In this document: piece by piece, positions 1 to 9,318 of the stretch
Layout of the letters: each line of letters begins with the position of its first letter
How positions within the stretch are numbered: the first letter of the stretch is position 1
Origin: Candidatus Acidiferrum typicum
GTDB lineage: Bacteria > Acidobacteriota > Terriglobia > Acidiferrales > UBA7541
Assembly (NCBI GenBank): GCA_002478115.1
Contig: DLMH01000177.1
Coordinates: 1 to 45,109 of the forward strand
Length of the DNA: 45,109 nt
Direction of reading: 5' to 3'
Notes under the pieces: generated by a model
What the model was told of the DNA's origin: nothing
What the model saw: the letters and a program-made list of their open reading frames with translations, nothing else
The model's database searches: none
Translations under genes and position numbers: made by a program

Positions 1-780
1 TGCGCGGTTTGCCAAAACGAACCGGCTCTCGTCATCCTTCACGTAAATGAGATCGGGCATGTTATCGATCAACGCGCGCAACAGATCGTGCTGGGCTCGG
101 AGCGCCTCCTCGGCTTGCTTGCGCCCCGTGACGTCGCGATTGACGATGACCAGCAAGTCGGGCTCCCCCTTGCCCGAGCGGATCACACTGGACGTGGATT
201 CCAGGACCCGCCACGTGCCGTCCTTGTGCCGGATTCGGTATTCGAGAGTCTTGCCCTTGCCAGTGCGCCGGGCCTCCACCCCAGCGGCTGCCACCCGCTC
301 GCGGTCGTCAGGGTGAATTTGCTCAAACGCCGATGATCGCTGAAGCTCGGCGGGTGAATACCCCAGGACTTTCTGATAGGAGAGACTGTTGTAGATTCGC
401 TTCCCTTCCGTGTCTACCACTGCAATCATGTCGGCGGCATTCTCGGTAATCAGACGGAAAAGCTTTTCTTTTGCTTCCAACTGCCGACGTATTCGATGGA
501 TTTGCAGCTGCTGGTGGATGGTGTATAGGTCGAACAGCAGTACCATGCCCAGGAGTCCCCACACAGCTTGGCGCAAGGCGAGGATGCCCTCCCAGTCGTA
601 GTGGGAATGCAGGAGGACGGGCAGAAAAGAAATAATCCCAAATGTGAGTAGCAGAGTGATCGCTATAGCTGTCGACGACAACCACCATTCGCGCCGCTCA
701 ATACGACCTGACCCAATTTCGCGGGTCTCACTCTCCAGCGCGCTGAAATCTTCGATGTTGCGCGTGTCAGTCTGCTTCAT
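1..780 (-). CDS. Membrane-anchored PAS sensor protein, C-terminus beyond window
   Basis: The reading frame is open from an ATG at 778-780 to the left edge, so only the first 260 residues are visible. A hydrophilic N-terminus of about 33 residues is followed by two hydrophobic segments (about 34-56 and 64-86), then a linker and a PAS domain at roughly 103-215 (motifs ITENAADMIAVVDTEG and IHPDDRERV, with the PAC-type ending NRDVTGRKQAEEAL). A second PAS starts at about 226 (LIDNMPDLIYVKDDESRFVL). The family suggests a histidine kinase or diguanylate cyclase output domain to the left, but no output domain is visible. It would act at the inner membrane with cytoplasmic PAS domains sensing a ligand or redox state. 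The start is the first in-frame ATG ahead of the membrane segments; no strong ribosome site precedes it. Confidence 0.85.
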   Translation of the reverse strand, partial: MKQTDTRNIEDFSALESETREIGSGRIERREWWLSSTAIAITLLLTFGIISFLPVLLHSHYDWEGILALRQAVWGLLGMVLLFDLYTIHQQLQIHRIRRQLEAKEKLFRLITENAADMIAVVDTEGKRIYNSLSYQKVLGYSPAELQRSSAFEQIHPDDRERVAAAGVEARRTGKGKTLEYRIRHKDGTWRVLESTSSVIRSGKGEPDLLVIVNRDVTGRKQAEEALRAQHDLLRALIDNMPDLIYVKDDESRFVLANRA

Positions 781-897
781 AGGCCATAGCTCAGTCGCTC
801 GAAGCTTCAATTCCCCTTACCGCATCCAGCCGCGAACATTTCCCTAGACCACGCCTTCAGTTTTTTCTGAGCAGCGCAATCTGTCGTCGCAAGACCA

Positions 898-1122
898 TTA
901 TTCTTCAAGGGTACAAGTCAACGATTCTGGCAAAGGGAACAAGCAAGATGCTGCAATACGTTGCGAGTGCCACTTGAATGCAGATGCAATTCCCGCTTCG
1001 ACGGAAACGTAAGTTTTGCGGTAATCAATGAAAATCAGCAGCGTTAGCAGGTATTTGCCAACCATGAGAAGCAACAACAAGCAGCGGGATATAATTGCTG
1101 CTTGTGCTCTCATCTGCGTCAA
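898..1122 (-). CDS. Possible small hypothetical protein overlapping the zinc-ribbon gene
   Basis: A 74-codon frame begins with TTG inside the stop codon region of the upstream gene (TTGA overlap). It has one hydrophobic stretch (CLLLLLMVGKYLLTLLIFI, about residues 14-32), so the product could be a single-pass membrane peptide. The overlap with the upstream gene suggests translational coupling, but the TTG start, the lack of a recognisable family and an ordinary C-terminal composition keep this weak. It may simply be a chance frame. Confidence 0.25.
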   Translation of the reverse strand: MTQMRAQAAIISRCLLLLLMVGKYLLTLLIFIDYRKTYVSVEAGIASAFKWHSQRIAASCLFPLPESLTCTLEE

Positions 1123-1337
1123 GCCTTGGCCGATTCCTTTCTAGGTACAAACCCGTGCGCTTCATCGGGAGCCAGCACAACTCTTCGCGCGGTCGGCCTT
1201 TCATACGCCTTCTTCATCACAGTGCCGCACCCACATCTCGGTTGATCGGCGTCTACCAATTGTGATGACTCTATGATGACCAACTCCGCACAACACCTTG
1301 GATTAACACAACGCCATTTTTGGCCTATGTGCATCAT
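1119..1337 (-). CDS. Small zinc-ribbon-like protein
   Basis: A 72-residue product with four cysteines in two pairs: CVNPRCC near residues 10-15 and CGCG near 35-38. The layout suits a single treble-clef or zinc-ribbon metal site. The rest is charged, with a basic C-terminal half (KKAYERPTARR). A strong purine-rich ribosome site (GAGGGGGG) lies about 5 bp before the ATG at 1335-1337; a second ATG follows immediately. The family is not recognised. It could be a small nucleic-acid-binding or adaptor protein, but that is inference from the metal site only. It is separated from the PAS sensor by about 340 bp. Confidence 0.6.
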   Translation of the reverse strand: MMHIGQKWRCVNPRCCAELVIIESSQLVDADQPRCGCGTVMKKAYERPTARRVVLAPDEAHGFVPRKESAKA

Positions 1338-2801
1338 CTTGCCCCCCTCTTTTTGAGATTCTCACCCGTTTAGCCATCATTCCTCGCTCCCCGTCATCCC
1401 CAGACAGATTGATATCCAAGCGCTGAAAGCATCCATCGCATCTATGAGCAATAAATGGGGACTTTCTGTCATGCAAAAATACGGCAAGTCCCTCAGCCTG
1501 GCTCGAATTGATATCAGGGGATCGGTTGTGGTAGGAAACGTGCCGTGGTCCGCCACGTGGAGAGGCATCTTGTTCGCATCGCCGCTAGAGACTCTGCGCT
1601 TGACGATCATCGTTTGTTTGAGTATCACTTTGAGATGTGATGCCTCATCCGAAATCTCGAAATTGATCGGAAAGGCAACCAGGTCGATACAGCTTTATTC
1701 GAGAGTTTTATGCGCTGCGGTCTAGGACAAATTGACGCCAGGCCGTTGCAATGCAATGAGCCGATGGGGTCGAAGCAGAAGAGACATTCACGGAAGACTC
1801 ATAGAAAATCGCATCGGTCGTTGATTTCCTTCTAAGTTGGAAGACTTCCACACTCGATTGACTCTGGGGAGCGAGTTGCATCTCTGCCCCACGATACCCG
1901 CCTTTGCTTGCATCTCCCATCGGGTCTTCTCGCGCCAACGGGGCAACTTCCATCGGCCCGTTGTGGTTGTAAACCCAACCACACTCGTCGTGCTCAAAGC
2001 TGACGGACCGAACCATAAGACACTTGTAAAGTCGATTTGGCTGTATACTTGCTTCTCCATAATCTGAAACTGAAATCCTCTTGCACAAGGTCCCGCGCTG
2101 GATTCCTCTCATTTGCAGCCTATTGGCCAGCAGAATTCCGCCTTTTCGAGCCACCCTTTTGAGTCTAGAAAGTGACTTCCTAACTTAGCTTAGGGCTTTC
2201 ACTTTCTCTTCCGGATTTGAGCAGGCAACCGCGAAGACGACGGTTTCCAAGACCCGCACCAAGATCCACGATCTAGCGCTTGAATATGGGCTCCAGCAAT
2301 ACGAGCAGGGTCCTTCCAACCGTTGCCCGCAATGCGCCAGACTCAAAGAGGGAGCCGGATCCTGAGGTGCACGACCCGCCTTGGGCCTAAGTAAAGCCGG
2401 CGGGTTGGAGGATCTGAAGGTTTAGGAGGTTTTTACGGCGCGTATAAGCGTATGTGGCCCCTCGATTGGCTCCGCATCCTGTTTCTAGGGAAGATGTGGA
2501 GGAAGGACCCAATCAAAACGTCGTGACGGTCTGTTGATTTCATGACAACCCATCGAAGAGCAATAACCGAGAATTACAATACGAACTCAGCTAAGCCTTC
2601 TAGAATCTGCGAGTTGACATTTGAAGAGTTTGCCAATTTAGGTTCCTTTTTGTCAGGCAGAAGGTAGGAATTGGGCCCTCCGTGTGGCGCTCAGTTATAA
2701 GAACTGTTTCACTTTTCCTCGACTACATCCTCGGGTCGGTCGCTGCGTCCTGGATCAGAATCACATCCTGGCTGGGGCCTGTGCGAGAGCGGCTGCGCTC
2801 A
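1338..2801. other. Gene-poor stretch with decayed sequence
   Basis: No intact gene is convincing here. Open frames on both strands at 1444-1725 and 1708-2154 have no recognisable motif, no clear ribosome site and overlap each other. The stretch holds one short coding remnant (2219-2364). After it comes a GC-rich inverted pair (CCCGCC near 2378, GGCGGG near 2400) that could end transcription. An AT-rich part at about 2530-2670 has a TTGACA-like box but no good partner. Confidence 0.5.
2219..2364 (+). pseudogene. Remnant of a small zinc-binding protein gene
   Basis: About 48 codons read as clear protein-like sequence ending in TGA at 2362-2364. A charged helix-like part (KTTVSKTRTKIHDLALEYGL) is followed by a CPQC pair and a KEGAGS tail. 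There is no ATG, GTG or ribosome site in frame, and an in-frame stop lies shortly upstream, so this is probably the 3' end of a gene whose start is lost. The single CxxC suggests half of a zinc site. No family is recognised. Confidence 0.3.
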
Positions 2802-2918
2802 CTACCTCCGCGTGCTTACTTCCACGATTTTCATCAGCGCGTCCAGGTCCTTTGTATCGATCACTTCCGCCGGTGAGTGCGATAAACGCAGCGGCCCTCC
2901 CAGCGCCACGTCCACCGA
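2802..2918 (-). pseudogene. C-terminal stub of an M42-type aminopeptidase
   Basis: Reading leftward from about 2918 to the TAG at 2802-2804 gives a peptide with PLRLSHSPAEVIDTKDLDAL. This matches the conserved C-terminal signature of M42 glutamyl aminopeptidase/endoglucanase proteins (P-x-R-y-x-H-S-P-x-E-V-v-D-x-x-D). Only about 38 of the usual 350 or so residues remain, and there is no start codon. The upstream side runs into a purine-biased string (about 2921-2957) of the intergenic-repeat kind often seen in soil bacteria, and then into the end of the ABC permease gene. The gene was probably lost by deletion, leaving this tail. Confidence 0.55.
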
Positions 2919-2970
2919 TCCGCTCTCTCTGTGGAACTCTGTGCTCCCCGCGGTGAGCCTCTTCTTCTCT

Positions 2971-4644
2971 TTATTTGCAAAGCGTTTCGATCAGCAATTC
3001 CTTCTTCTCTTCCGCCAAGCGGCTCAGCGCCCCCAGCGACGCCACATAGCCCCCCGCCGCGGCCGCCGTCAGCCCCGTGAACGCCATTGCCGGTATCCAC
3101 GGATTCCCCAGCAATTTGCCGGCAAGGATGATCACCGTGCAGACTGCTGCCACCACAATTTGCACGCCCAAAGCCGTCCACACCGCGATCCCCGAATTTC
3201 GTTGCCCCTTCATCTTCCCGAACTCCATTTTCTTCGGGAAGCTCAGCGACGACCAGTTCGCAATCGTCAACTGGCCCATCACCGCGAACGCGCCCGCCCC
3301 AATCGTCGCCGCAAACATCGCCGTGCTCGGCCACCCTACTCGCCACACCAGCAGTGCCAGCGACAAGCTCAGCTCAAACGTGACCAGCGCTACCAGAAAC
3401 AGATTCTTCCCCAACAGCACATCCTGGAATCGTAGCGGCGCCATGAAGTACGTCTGGATGCCTTTACCCTCAAACGCAAAGGCGTTATACGCGGGCGAAA
3501 TCAGGATTAGAATCAGGTACGCCATGATGGCCGGGAAAAACATTTCCGGCTTCAGCGAGTGTTCCCGCAGCGGCGAGCCATTCCCGAATTGCATGGTGAA
3601 AAACACCACCATGATGGGGGGCAGCAGCAGCGTCAAAAACGCCATGCCGTTGCGTGTCAGATAGCGGAACTCCTTCAGCACCACTGCGGCAACCGTTGCC
3701 GGCACCAGCGGCAGCCATTCCCCATTTGCGCTTTGGCCTTTTGCCTTTTTGGCTGAAGCGGCGATGGCGTTGTTCTTCTTCGTCGGTGCGGGTGCCGCGG
3801 TCTCACTGAGCTCTTCGCCGCGGTATTGTGCCGCGAATCGTCGCCACAATAATCCGCTCGTCACACCCAGCCACACAAGCAACCCCGCCGTACCCAACAG
3901 GATAGCCCGCGGATCCCCGCGCACCGATCCCGCCACGGCGCTCCCCGCCAACGATCCCGGCAACCAGGCCAGATACGGCAGGTACTCCAGAATCTTCGGC
4001 CGCGCCGCATTTCCGTACCGCTGCAGCACGGGATTCAGGAAATTCAACGACACCATCGACAACACGAACAACCCGATGAACAACTCTCGCGTCTTGCGCT
4101 TCGCCAGTATCTTTTCCAGCCATGACCCAATCAGCCGCTCCAGCGTCACATTCATCAGCACAAACAACACGCTCACGCACGCCATCACCGGCAGCACTTC
4201 CGGGCGCGCCACCGCTGCCCCCAGGACCATCGCGGCCACCCAGCAGACGGCCGATACGGCCGCAAAATCCGCGAATCCGTAGCCCAATCCCAACAAATAA
4301 AAGGTGCGCCAGCTCAACGGAAAGCGCAGTAGCGTCTTGAACTCAAAATTTGCCCCGAATCCCGCTACAAAAATCGGAAACACCTGCCACCATAAAAAAA
4401 TGGCCCAGAAGAGCAGCCCCATCCAGCTCGCCCGTTTTCCTGCCAGAAACGCACTCGCCCCGGCAAAAAAGGCGAAGCACAATCCCACCACCAGCACCGC
4501 GCCGAACGCGGCCGCAAAAATAATTCCCACCAGGTCCCAGCGGTTGTTCTTCCTCTGCATGCTGTTTTTCAGTAAGCTCCAGCGCAAGCCTGCAATCAAC
4601 CGCAATTGCGCCAGCACTCCCGGCATCTGCGCTACGTCAGCCAC
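2971..4644 (-). CDS. ABC-2 type transporter permease
   Basis: A 557-residue, strongly hydrophobic protein with about a dozen predicted membrane spans in two sets, separated by a charged loop (near SAKKAKGQSANG). This is the layout of large ABC-2 type permeases that pair with a single ATPase for drug, lipid or polysaccharide export. The partner ATPase gene lies immediately upstream and overlaps. I chose GTG at 4642-4644 because GAGGAA sits 5 bp before it; an ATG at 4624-4626 (MPGVLAQL) is the alternative and would leave 5 bp after the ATPase stop. The frame stays open further upstream inside the ATPase gene, but that part is an out-of-frame shadow. The substrate cannot be read from the sequence. 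Confidence 0.85.
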   Translation of the reverse strand: MADVAQMPGVLAQLRLIAGLRWSLLKNSMQRKNNRWDLVGIIFAAAFGAVLVVGLCFAFFAGASAFLAGKRASWMGLLFWAIFLWWQVFPIFVAGFGANFEFKTLLRFPLSWRTFYLLGLGYGFADFAAVSAVCWVAAMVLGAAVARPEVLPVMACVSVLFVLMNVTLERLIGSWLEKILAKRKTRELFIGLFVLSMVSLNFLNPVLQRYGNAARPKILEYLPYLAWLPGSLAGSAVAGSVRGDPRAILLGTAGLLVWLGVTSGLLWRRFAAQYRGEELSETAAPAPTKKNNAIAASAKKAKGQSANGEWLPLVPATVAAVVLKEFRYLTRNGMAFLTLLLPPIMVVFFTMQFGNGSPLREHSLKPEMFFPAIMAYLILILISPAYNAFAFEGKGIQTYFMAPLRFQDVLLGKNLFLVALVTFELSLSLALLVWRVGWPSTAMFAATIGAGAFAVMGQLTIANWSSLSFPKKMEFGKMKGQRNSGIAVWTALGVQIVVAAVCTVIILAGKLLGNPWIPAMAFTGLTAAAAGGYVASLGALSRLAEEKKELLIETLCK

Positions 4645-5420
4645 GTCAGTTCCTCCAGACGCGCCTGTTCCGCGCCGCTTTGCCCCACGATGGAAAGGAA
4701 GATCTGCTCCAGCGTTTTTGTTTCGCCCTCGCTGCCGGCAACTCCCGCGCGCAGCTCTTCCAGCGATCCCTGCGCCACCAGCCGACCCTGGTGGATGATG
4801 GCCACGTGGCTGCACCGCCGCTCCACAATCTCCAGCACGTGCGAGGTCAGGAAAATCGTCACGCCGCGCTCCGTCATCCTTCCAAGCAGGGCCTTGAGCG
4901 CCCCCGCCGCCAGCGCGTCCACGCCCTCGAACGGTTCATCCAGGAATAAAATCCGCGGCCCGTGGATCACCGCCGCAGCCAGCGCCAGTTTCTTCTGCAT
5001 GCCGTGCGAATAATCCGCAATCAGCGTCTTCTCCCGATCGGCCAATTGCATGAACCCCAGCAATTCTTCCGCGCGCTTTTCCGTCGTCGCGCGATCCAAT
5101 CCGTACATTCTCCCCACAAACCGCAGATACTCTACTCCCGTCAATCGCTCGAACAGCCCCATCCCTTCCGGCACCACGCCGATCTGGCACTTCACCTCCA
5201 CGGGATGCTTTTGAAAATCCAGCCCCAGCAATTCCACGCGCCCCGACGTCGGCGCCAGCAGCCCCGTCAGCATCTTGATCGTCGTGGATTTCCCCGCGCC
5301 GTTCGGCCCAAGAAACCCGAAGAAATGGCCCGCCTGTACTTTCAGGTCGATGGCGTCCACCGCTGTAAGCGCCCCAAACGTCCTGGTCAATTTTTCAGTC
5401 GCAATCGCGATTTCGCCCAT
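4632..5420 (-). CDS. ABC transporter ATP-binding protein
   Basis: A 262-residue nucleotide-binding subunit of the CcmA/NatA type. Walker A is GPNGAGKSTT (about residues 40-49), the Q-loop region is GVVPEG, the signature is the variant YSHGMQKKLALA, Walker B is ILFLDEPFEGVD, and the switch histidine is in LTSHVLE. It would hydrolyse ATP on the cytoplasmic face to drive the adjacent ABC-2 permease. The ATG at 5418-5420 (MGEIAIATEKL) is chosen because ABC homology starts there; a longer frame to 5507 adds about 29 unrelated residues. The overlap with the permease points to one transcript and coupled translation. Confidence 0.9.
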   Translation of the reverse strand: MGEIAIATEKLTRTFGALTAVDAIDLKVQAGHFFGFLGPNGAGKSTTIKMLTGLLAPTSGRVELLGLDFQKHPVEVKCQIGVVPEGMGLFERLTGVEYLRFVGRMYGLDRATTEKRAEELLGFMQLADREKTLIADYSHGMQKKLALAAAVIHGPRILFLDEPFEGVDALAAGALKALLGRMTERGVTIFLTSHVLEIVERRCSHVAIIHQGRLVAQGSLEELRAGVAGSEGETKTLEQIFLSIVGQSGAEQARLEELTWLT

Positions 5421-5525
5421 GATTTCCGCCTGTTCTGGCACACCCGAGCACGCCACTCTAGCACTGTTTTTACGCAGCCCAGCGCCGGAATTTTCAATGC
5501 ATCGCAAGAAGCAGAAGCTTTGCGT

Positions 5526-7328
5526 TTAGCTGCTGGGAACCGGCGTTGCTCCTGGCACCTGTGGCCCGCGCCCCGGCAATGCCGCCAGCACTGCCGGAAG
5601 CTCTACGCGAAACACCGCGCCGCCGGTTTGCCCGTTGTAGCAGAGAATTCTCCCGCCATGTTCCTGCAGGATGCCGTAGCAGATGCTCAATCCGAGCCCC
5701 GTTCCCTTGCCCACGGGTTTTGTGGTGTAGAACGGATCAAACACCCGGTGCGGCTCGCGGATTCCCGGCCCCGTATCCGAAAACAGGATCACCACGTTGC
5801 CTCTATCCCGCAGCGTCCGGATGGTCAGCACGCCTCCACCCGCCTCGTTCATGGCATCCACGGCATTGTTAATGATGTTGAAGAAGACCTGCATCAATTG
5901 GTTGTTGTCGCCGCGCACGCCCGGCAGAACCGATTCCAGCTGCATGTCAATGCGTGTCGCGCCGCTGTGCAGGTCGAGCGCGCGCAATTGCACCGCGTTT
6001 GTCACCACCGAGTTGATGTCCAGCAGCGTGCGTTCCGGCGGCACCTGCCGCGCAAAACTCAGCAGGTTCTGCACCAGGTTTTTTGTCCGCCGCGCCTGCT
6101 CGCGAATTTTCGCCGCCGTGCCCCGCGCACGGTCCGGCAGCGCCGGGTCGTCCGCCAGCAAATCGGAATATCCCAGAATCGCCGTTAGTGGATTGTTGAT
6201 TTCGTGCGCAGCTCCCGCCGCCAACTGCCCCAGAGACACCAGCTTTTCCGATTGCACCAACTGGGCCTGCAGCCGCTGCAGGTTCTCGATCGACGACTCC
6301 GATTTCGCCAGCAACCGCGCGCGGTCGGCGTCCGCCAGATGCGTGCGCAGAAATACGAGTAGCGCCAGGGGCAGGGAGGCAATCAGCGTCACCGTCAGCC
6401 GGAATTCTCTCACCGCTTGCGTGTCGTGCTCCATCCACAGCGCATAGAGCGCAAACACAGGCAGCGACATCACTGCCGCCATGGCGAAGCGGCTGGCCCA
6501 CACGCTGTCTCCCACCACTGTTTCCAATTCGCCGACAGGGCTGCTCTCCGCCGGCGCGTCCAATTCATCGCGCCTTTTGTACGCCACCCAGCCCGCATAC
6601 GCATACCAAAAGAAGACTGTTAGTAGCGGCAGGTCGTACAAACTACCCGTGTAGTACTCGCCGTGGCTGATCGCCACGTTCACGGCCAGTGAAGTCAGCA
6701 TGTACAACGCCGAGGCCCCAAATAGGTGCGCGTACACGCTCCGCCATGCCCCGCTCGTTCGCAACCATAACCAGGCGAATCCCCCCATGATCATCAGGTG
6801 CTGGATATAGTCCAGCACGTTGAAATTGAAGTTGTAGACCCCCAGAGTCGGCGTCGCGTACATCCACGGCAGAACCACGAACACGTACAGGAACGTCCAC
6901 CACGACAGCAGCAGCGCAAAATCCATGTACCCCAGGCCAATGCGCACCTCGCCACGCTTCAGGTGCGGCCGCATCGCCAGCGCCGCGATCAGCGGAATAT
7001 TGCGAAGGAAGAAAATGATGTCGCCTGCAAACAGGTCGGGCACCGGCTTGAGCAGATACACTTCGTAATACGTCCATTCGAATTGTCCGACCATCCACAG
7101 CGTGCAGCTCAGCGCCACCAGCATCCAGAAAATATTTCGCCGCCAGTGCGGCGTGCCGGCATTCATCAACAGCCCCGCGTTTGCCAGCAACGGCACAAAG
7201 CACTGCGTGATATTTCCAAAAGCGTTGAGTTTCGTCCCGGGTCCCAGGAGATGAGACACCAGGGCGTAGAAGCCAAGGAACACAACCCAGGCCCCCACGA
7301 ACCACACGGTTGTGCGGGAAGTCGTCAC
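5526..7328 (-). CDS. Multi-pass membrane sensor histidine kinase
   Basis: A 600-residue kinase. The N-terminal 340 residues carry about ten hydrophobic spans and no extracytoplasmic domain of note, so sensing is probably within or near the membrane. A short coiled-coil linker (about 345-365) leads to HisKA with the phosphoacceptor His in AAHEINNPLTAILGYSDLL (near 372). The HATPase domain follows, with N box NIINNAVDAM, G1 DTGPGI, F box DPFYTTK and G2 GKGTGLGLS. No receiver domain and no response regulator gene lie beside it, so its partner is elsewhere. It stands alone, 105 bp upstream of the ABC pair on the same strand and probably transcribed separately. The extreme C-terminus (LPGRGPQVPGATPVPSS) looks disordered. 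Confidence 0.9.
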   Translation of the reverse strand: MTTSRTTVWFVGAWVVFLGFYALVSHLLGPGTKLNAFGNITQCFVPLLANAGLLMNAGTPHWRRNIFWMLVALSCTLWMVGQFEWTYYEVYLLKPVPDLFAGDIIFFLRNIPLIAALAMRPHLKRGEVRIGLGYMDFALLLSWWTFLYVFVVLPWMYATPTLGVYNFNFNVLDYIQHLMIMGGFAWLWLRTSGAWRSVYAHLFGASALYMLTSLAVNVAISHGEYYTGSLYDLPLLTVFFWYAYAGWVAYKRRDELDAPAESSPVGELETVVGDSVWASRFAMAAVMSLPVFALYALWMEHDTQAVREFRLTVTLIASLPLALLVFLRTHLADADRARLLAKSESSIENLQRLQAQLVQSEKLVSLGQLAAGAAHEINNPLTAILGYSDLLADDPALPDRARGTAAKIREQARRTKNLVQNLLSFARQVPPERTLLDINSVVTNAVQLRALDLHSGATRIDMQLESVLPGVRGDNNQLMQVFFNIINNAVDAMNEAGGGVLTIRTLRDRGNVVILFSDTGPGIREPHRVFDPFYTTKPVGKGTGLGLSICYGILQEHGGRILCYNGQTGGAVFRVELPAVLAALPGRGPQVPGATPVPSS

Positions 7329-7944
7329 AATCTTTCTTCTATCTATTCTAGGTGCTTTCCGGGGAGCCCCGGCCCGCCGCGTGCCCCACGGATGGCGTAA
7401 GTATCACCGCGCCGCCACCCGCACCCCGGTAAATATCGCGAAGTCCCTGTTTTTCCCCTGCCCTCGGCTGGATGCGTGTCTGGCTCAAACGACTCTTCAC
7501 CATGGGAATTGTGTAGCCCACGCGCAGTCGTGAGAAACCTGACCGAACTTGGCAGTGTTGTTAGGCGAAAAATTGCAAGCCGCTGGTAGAATCATCCTCT
7601 GTTCTGCCGGCACTCTGTAAGGGTAGCGGCCAGTGCCGCTGTTCTCTGGCAAGTTGGCGGAGGAGGAGGGATTCTGTCCAAGCAGCCTAAGAAATTCTCA
7701 GTGGCGATGGTAAAACTTAAGTCCAATGCAGTCAACGCAGAAAAACTCCAAAAATCATTTCATCAGTGTTAATGAGGAATTTGAGGCTTGAGATTTGTGC
7801 GGAAGTCTTAGGAAATATTTAGGAAGGAGCATAGGCTTTGTGTCTCCACTGCCATGTAGGACGCTGCCCTGCGCGACCAGAGCATAATGTAGCGAAGCAT
7901 CGCCCGTGCTGTCAGGATTCGGCTACGCCCTGAGGAGTGATAGC
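7329..7944. other. Intergenic stretch, no supported gene
   Basis: This 616-bp gap between two minus-strand genes probably holds the kinase promoter, but no clear -35/-10 pair stands out. A very strong ribosome-site-like run (GGAGGAGGAGGG near 7660-7671) is followed by a short plus-strand frame (about 33 codons, basic, ending SFHQC at about 7770) without a usable start codon at the right distance. I could not assign a function. Confidence 0.4.
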
Positions 7945-8655
7945 TCAGTTCACCGTCGCCCCGCCGCAGCACTTCTTGTATTTCTTTCCCGAACCGCACG
8001 GACACGGATCGTTCCGCCCGACCTTGGAGGTGGTGCACCGAGACTCAGGCGCGAAGGCACTGCCCGCGTGGGCTTCCCGGTGCGCCCGGAAATACCGATA
8101 CGCCCCCACCAGCCCGGCCGCCATATGCACGATGATGTCCTCGCGCTTCTCTGGGGTGATCGGCGCGGGACGCATCTTTGGGTCTTCGTCGTGCTCGTGG
8201 TAGAGCATCATCATGGGGATCAGCCATCCGCCTTGCTCCTCGTCCTCAACCAACTCAGCCCAGCCATCGTGGCGCATGCGCATGCCCCGCATGAATCCGC
8301 GCGCCCAGTCGTTGCCGTGCGCCACGGCGTGCTCGTCCTCCAGCAGGAGCGGAACGTAGACTTCGCCATTGAACAGCGTCCCGGCGATTGTGTTCCAGTG
8401 CCGCGTCATCAGCCCCAAGATTTCGTTCGCCTCTTCGAGGCTGGAGAACTCGCAGACATCAGCCACCTCACCGCCGAAGACCTCCCGGTTGTATTCGCTC
8501 GGCATCACGGTTTCCGGCCCCGCGATCAGGGCGGCAAAGAACCCGTCGAGTTCTTCGAGGTTCATTGCCCTGCCACATTTGCAGCCCCTCAGAAATGCTC
8601 CGAGGCGGTCGAGTTCGGCGTCGTTGAGGGGCTCGGGCTTCGGGAAGGTGGTCAT
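7945..8655 (-). CDS. YecA/UPF0149-family protein with SEC-C metal-binding tail
   Basis: A 236-residue protein. The N-terminal part (about 10-190) matches the YecA/YgfB (UPF0149) family, including [18 protein letters not shown] and an acidic helical body. The C-terminus ends in a SEC-C motif, [19 protein letters not shown], which binds zinc through C-x-C ... C-C and in SecA contacts SecB or ribosomes. The family is linked to protein export and ribosome-associated quality functions, but its exact role is not settled. The ATG at 8653-8655 is preferred over an upstream frame start because a GGGAAA site precedes it and family homology begins there. It is separated from both neighbours by more than 200 bp, so probably monocistronic. 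Confidence 0.88.
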   Translation of the reverse strand: MTTFPKPEPLNDAELDRLGAFLRGCKCGRAMNLEELDGFFAALIAGPETVMPSEYNREVFGGEVADVCEFSSLEEANEILGLMTRHWNTIAGTLFNGEVYVPLLLEDEHAVAHGNDWARGFMRGMRMRHDGWAELVEDEEQGGWLIPMMMLYHEHDEDPKMRPAPITPEKREDIIVHMAAGLVGAYRYFRAHREAHAGSAFAPESRCTTSKVGRNDPCPCGSGKKYKKCCGGATVN

Positions 8656-8887
8656 TGAGATTTCCCGGTGCTCGAATTCTCGCACCTATTTGCTAAGCGC
8701 CCAAGAGTGAAAGAAGGCTTCGGGCCCGAAAATCACGTCCTGAATTCGTTTCGAGGTTTACCGAATCGCGATTTTGCGAAAGCCACCCACCACACGTGCA
8801 GCCACGCTCCAAGACGGGGCATTTAAGCGACCCGCCTTTCGGGCCACTTTCACTTGCTCTTATGTCTTTCTCCCTTTTGACCGGATG

Positions 8888-9181
8888 TCAGGAGAGTCCA
8901 CCGACGATATTGCGATACTCAGCTTCGGTGAAAGCCTTAAGAGTTTCCGTGGTCACATTGCCCTGTGCGCCAACCGAAAGGGTGAACTTGGCACCAGCTT
9001 CGTCGTTGGGAAACTCCGAAATCAACACAGCGTCATACTGTCCCATGGTTAAGTACCAAGCGTGAATTTTCCCTCCCGCCTTCTCGGCGGCTTTCTTGGC
9101 GGCATCGAGTCGTGCGGGGCTTTCTTTGATCTTGGCGATTCCTTGCTGGGTGTATCGGATCAAACTCACATAATGTGGCAT
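8888..9181 (-). CDS. GYD domain protein
   Basis: A 97-residue single-domain protein starting MPHYVSLIRYTQQGI, with MGQYDAVLISEFPNDEAGAK in the middle, typical of the GYD family. These proteins form small ferredoxin-like alpha/beta barrels and usually lack an assigned reaction; the name refers to the conserved G-Y/Q-Y-D turn. AGGAGG sits 8 bp upstream of the chosen ATG at 9179-9181, which decides the start against a longer frame opening nine codons earlier. It lies downstream of the recD2 fragment on the same strand. Confidence 0.88.
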   Translation of the reverse strand: MPHYVSLIRYTQQGIAKIKESPARLDAAKKAAEKAGGKIHAWYLTMGQYDAVLISEFPNDEAGAKFTLSVGAQGNVTTETLKAFTEAEYRNIVGGLS

Positions 9182-9318
9182 ATCGAGTGTCCTCCTGAGG
9201 GCTGGCACATTACCAATTGCCGAATGTGGGCGTCAAGCTCGGGCATGGTCGTCTCAAGAGCTAGTGCGATGGACACCAGAAGAGGTCGTGCTTTGTTTGA
9301 ATCAGCGGGAACGCCTTG

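Noticed and set aside
1708..2154. 148-codon minus-strand frame in the gene-poor stretch
   Set aside because: Composition is atypical, no ribosome site, and another frame overlaps it.
4962..6188. 408-codon plus-strand frame antisense to the ABC ATPase and histidine kinase
   Set aside because: Low-complexity Arg/His composition and no ribosome site; a shadow of GC-rich genes.
7650..7770. Short plus-strand peptide after a GGAGGAGGAGGG run
   Set aside because: No start codon at a workable distance; only ATT or CTG, or an ATG too far away.
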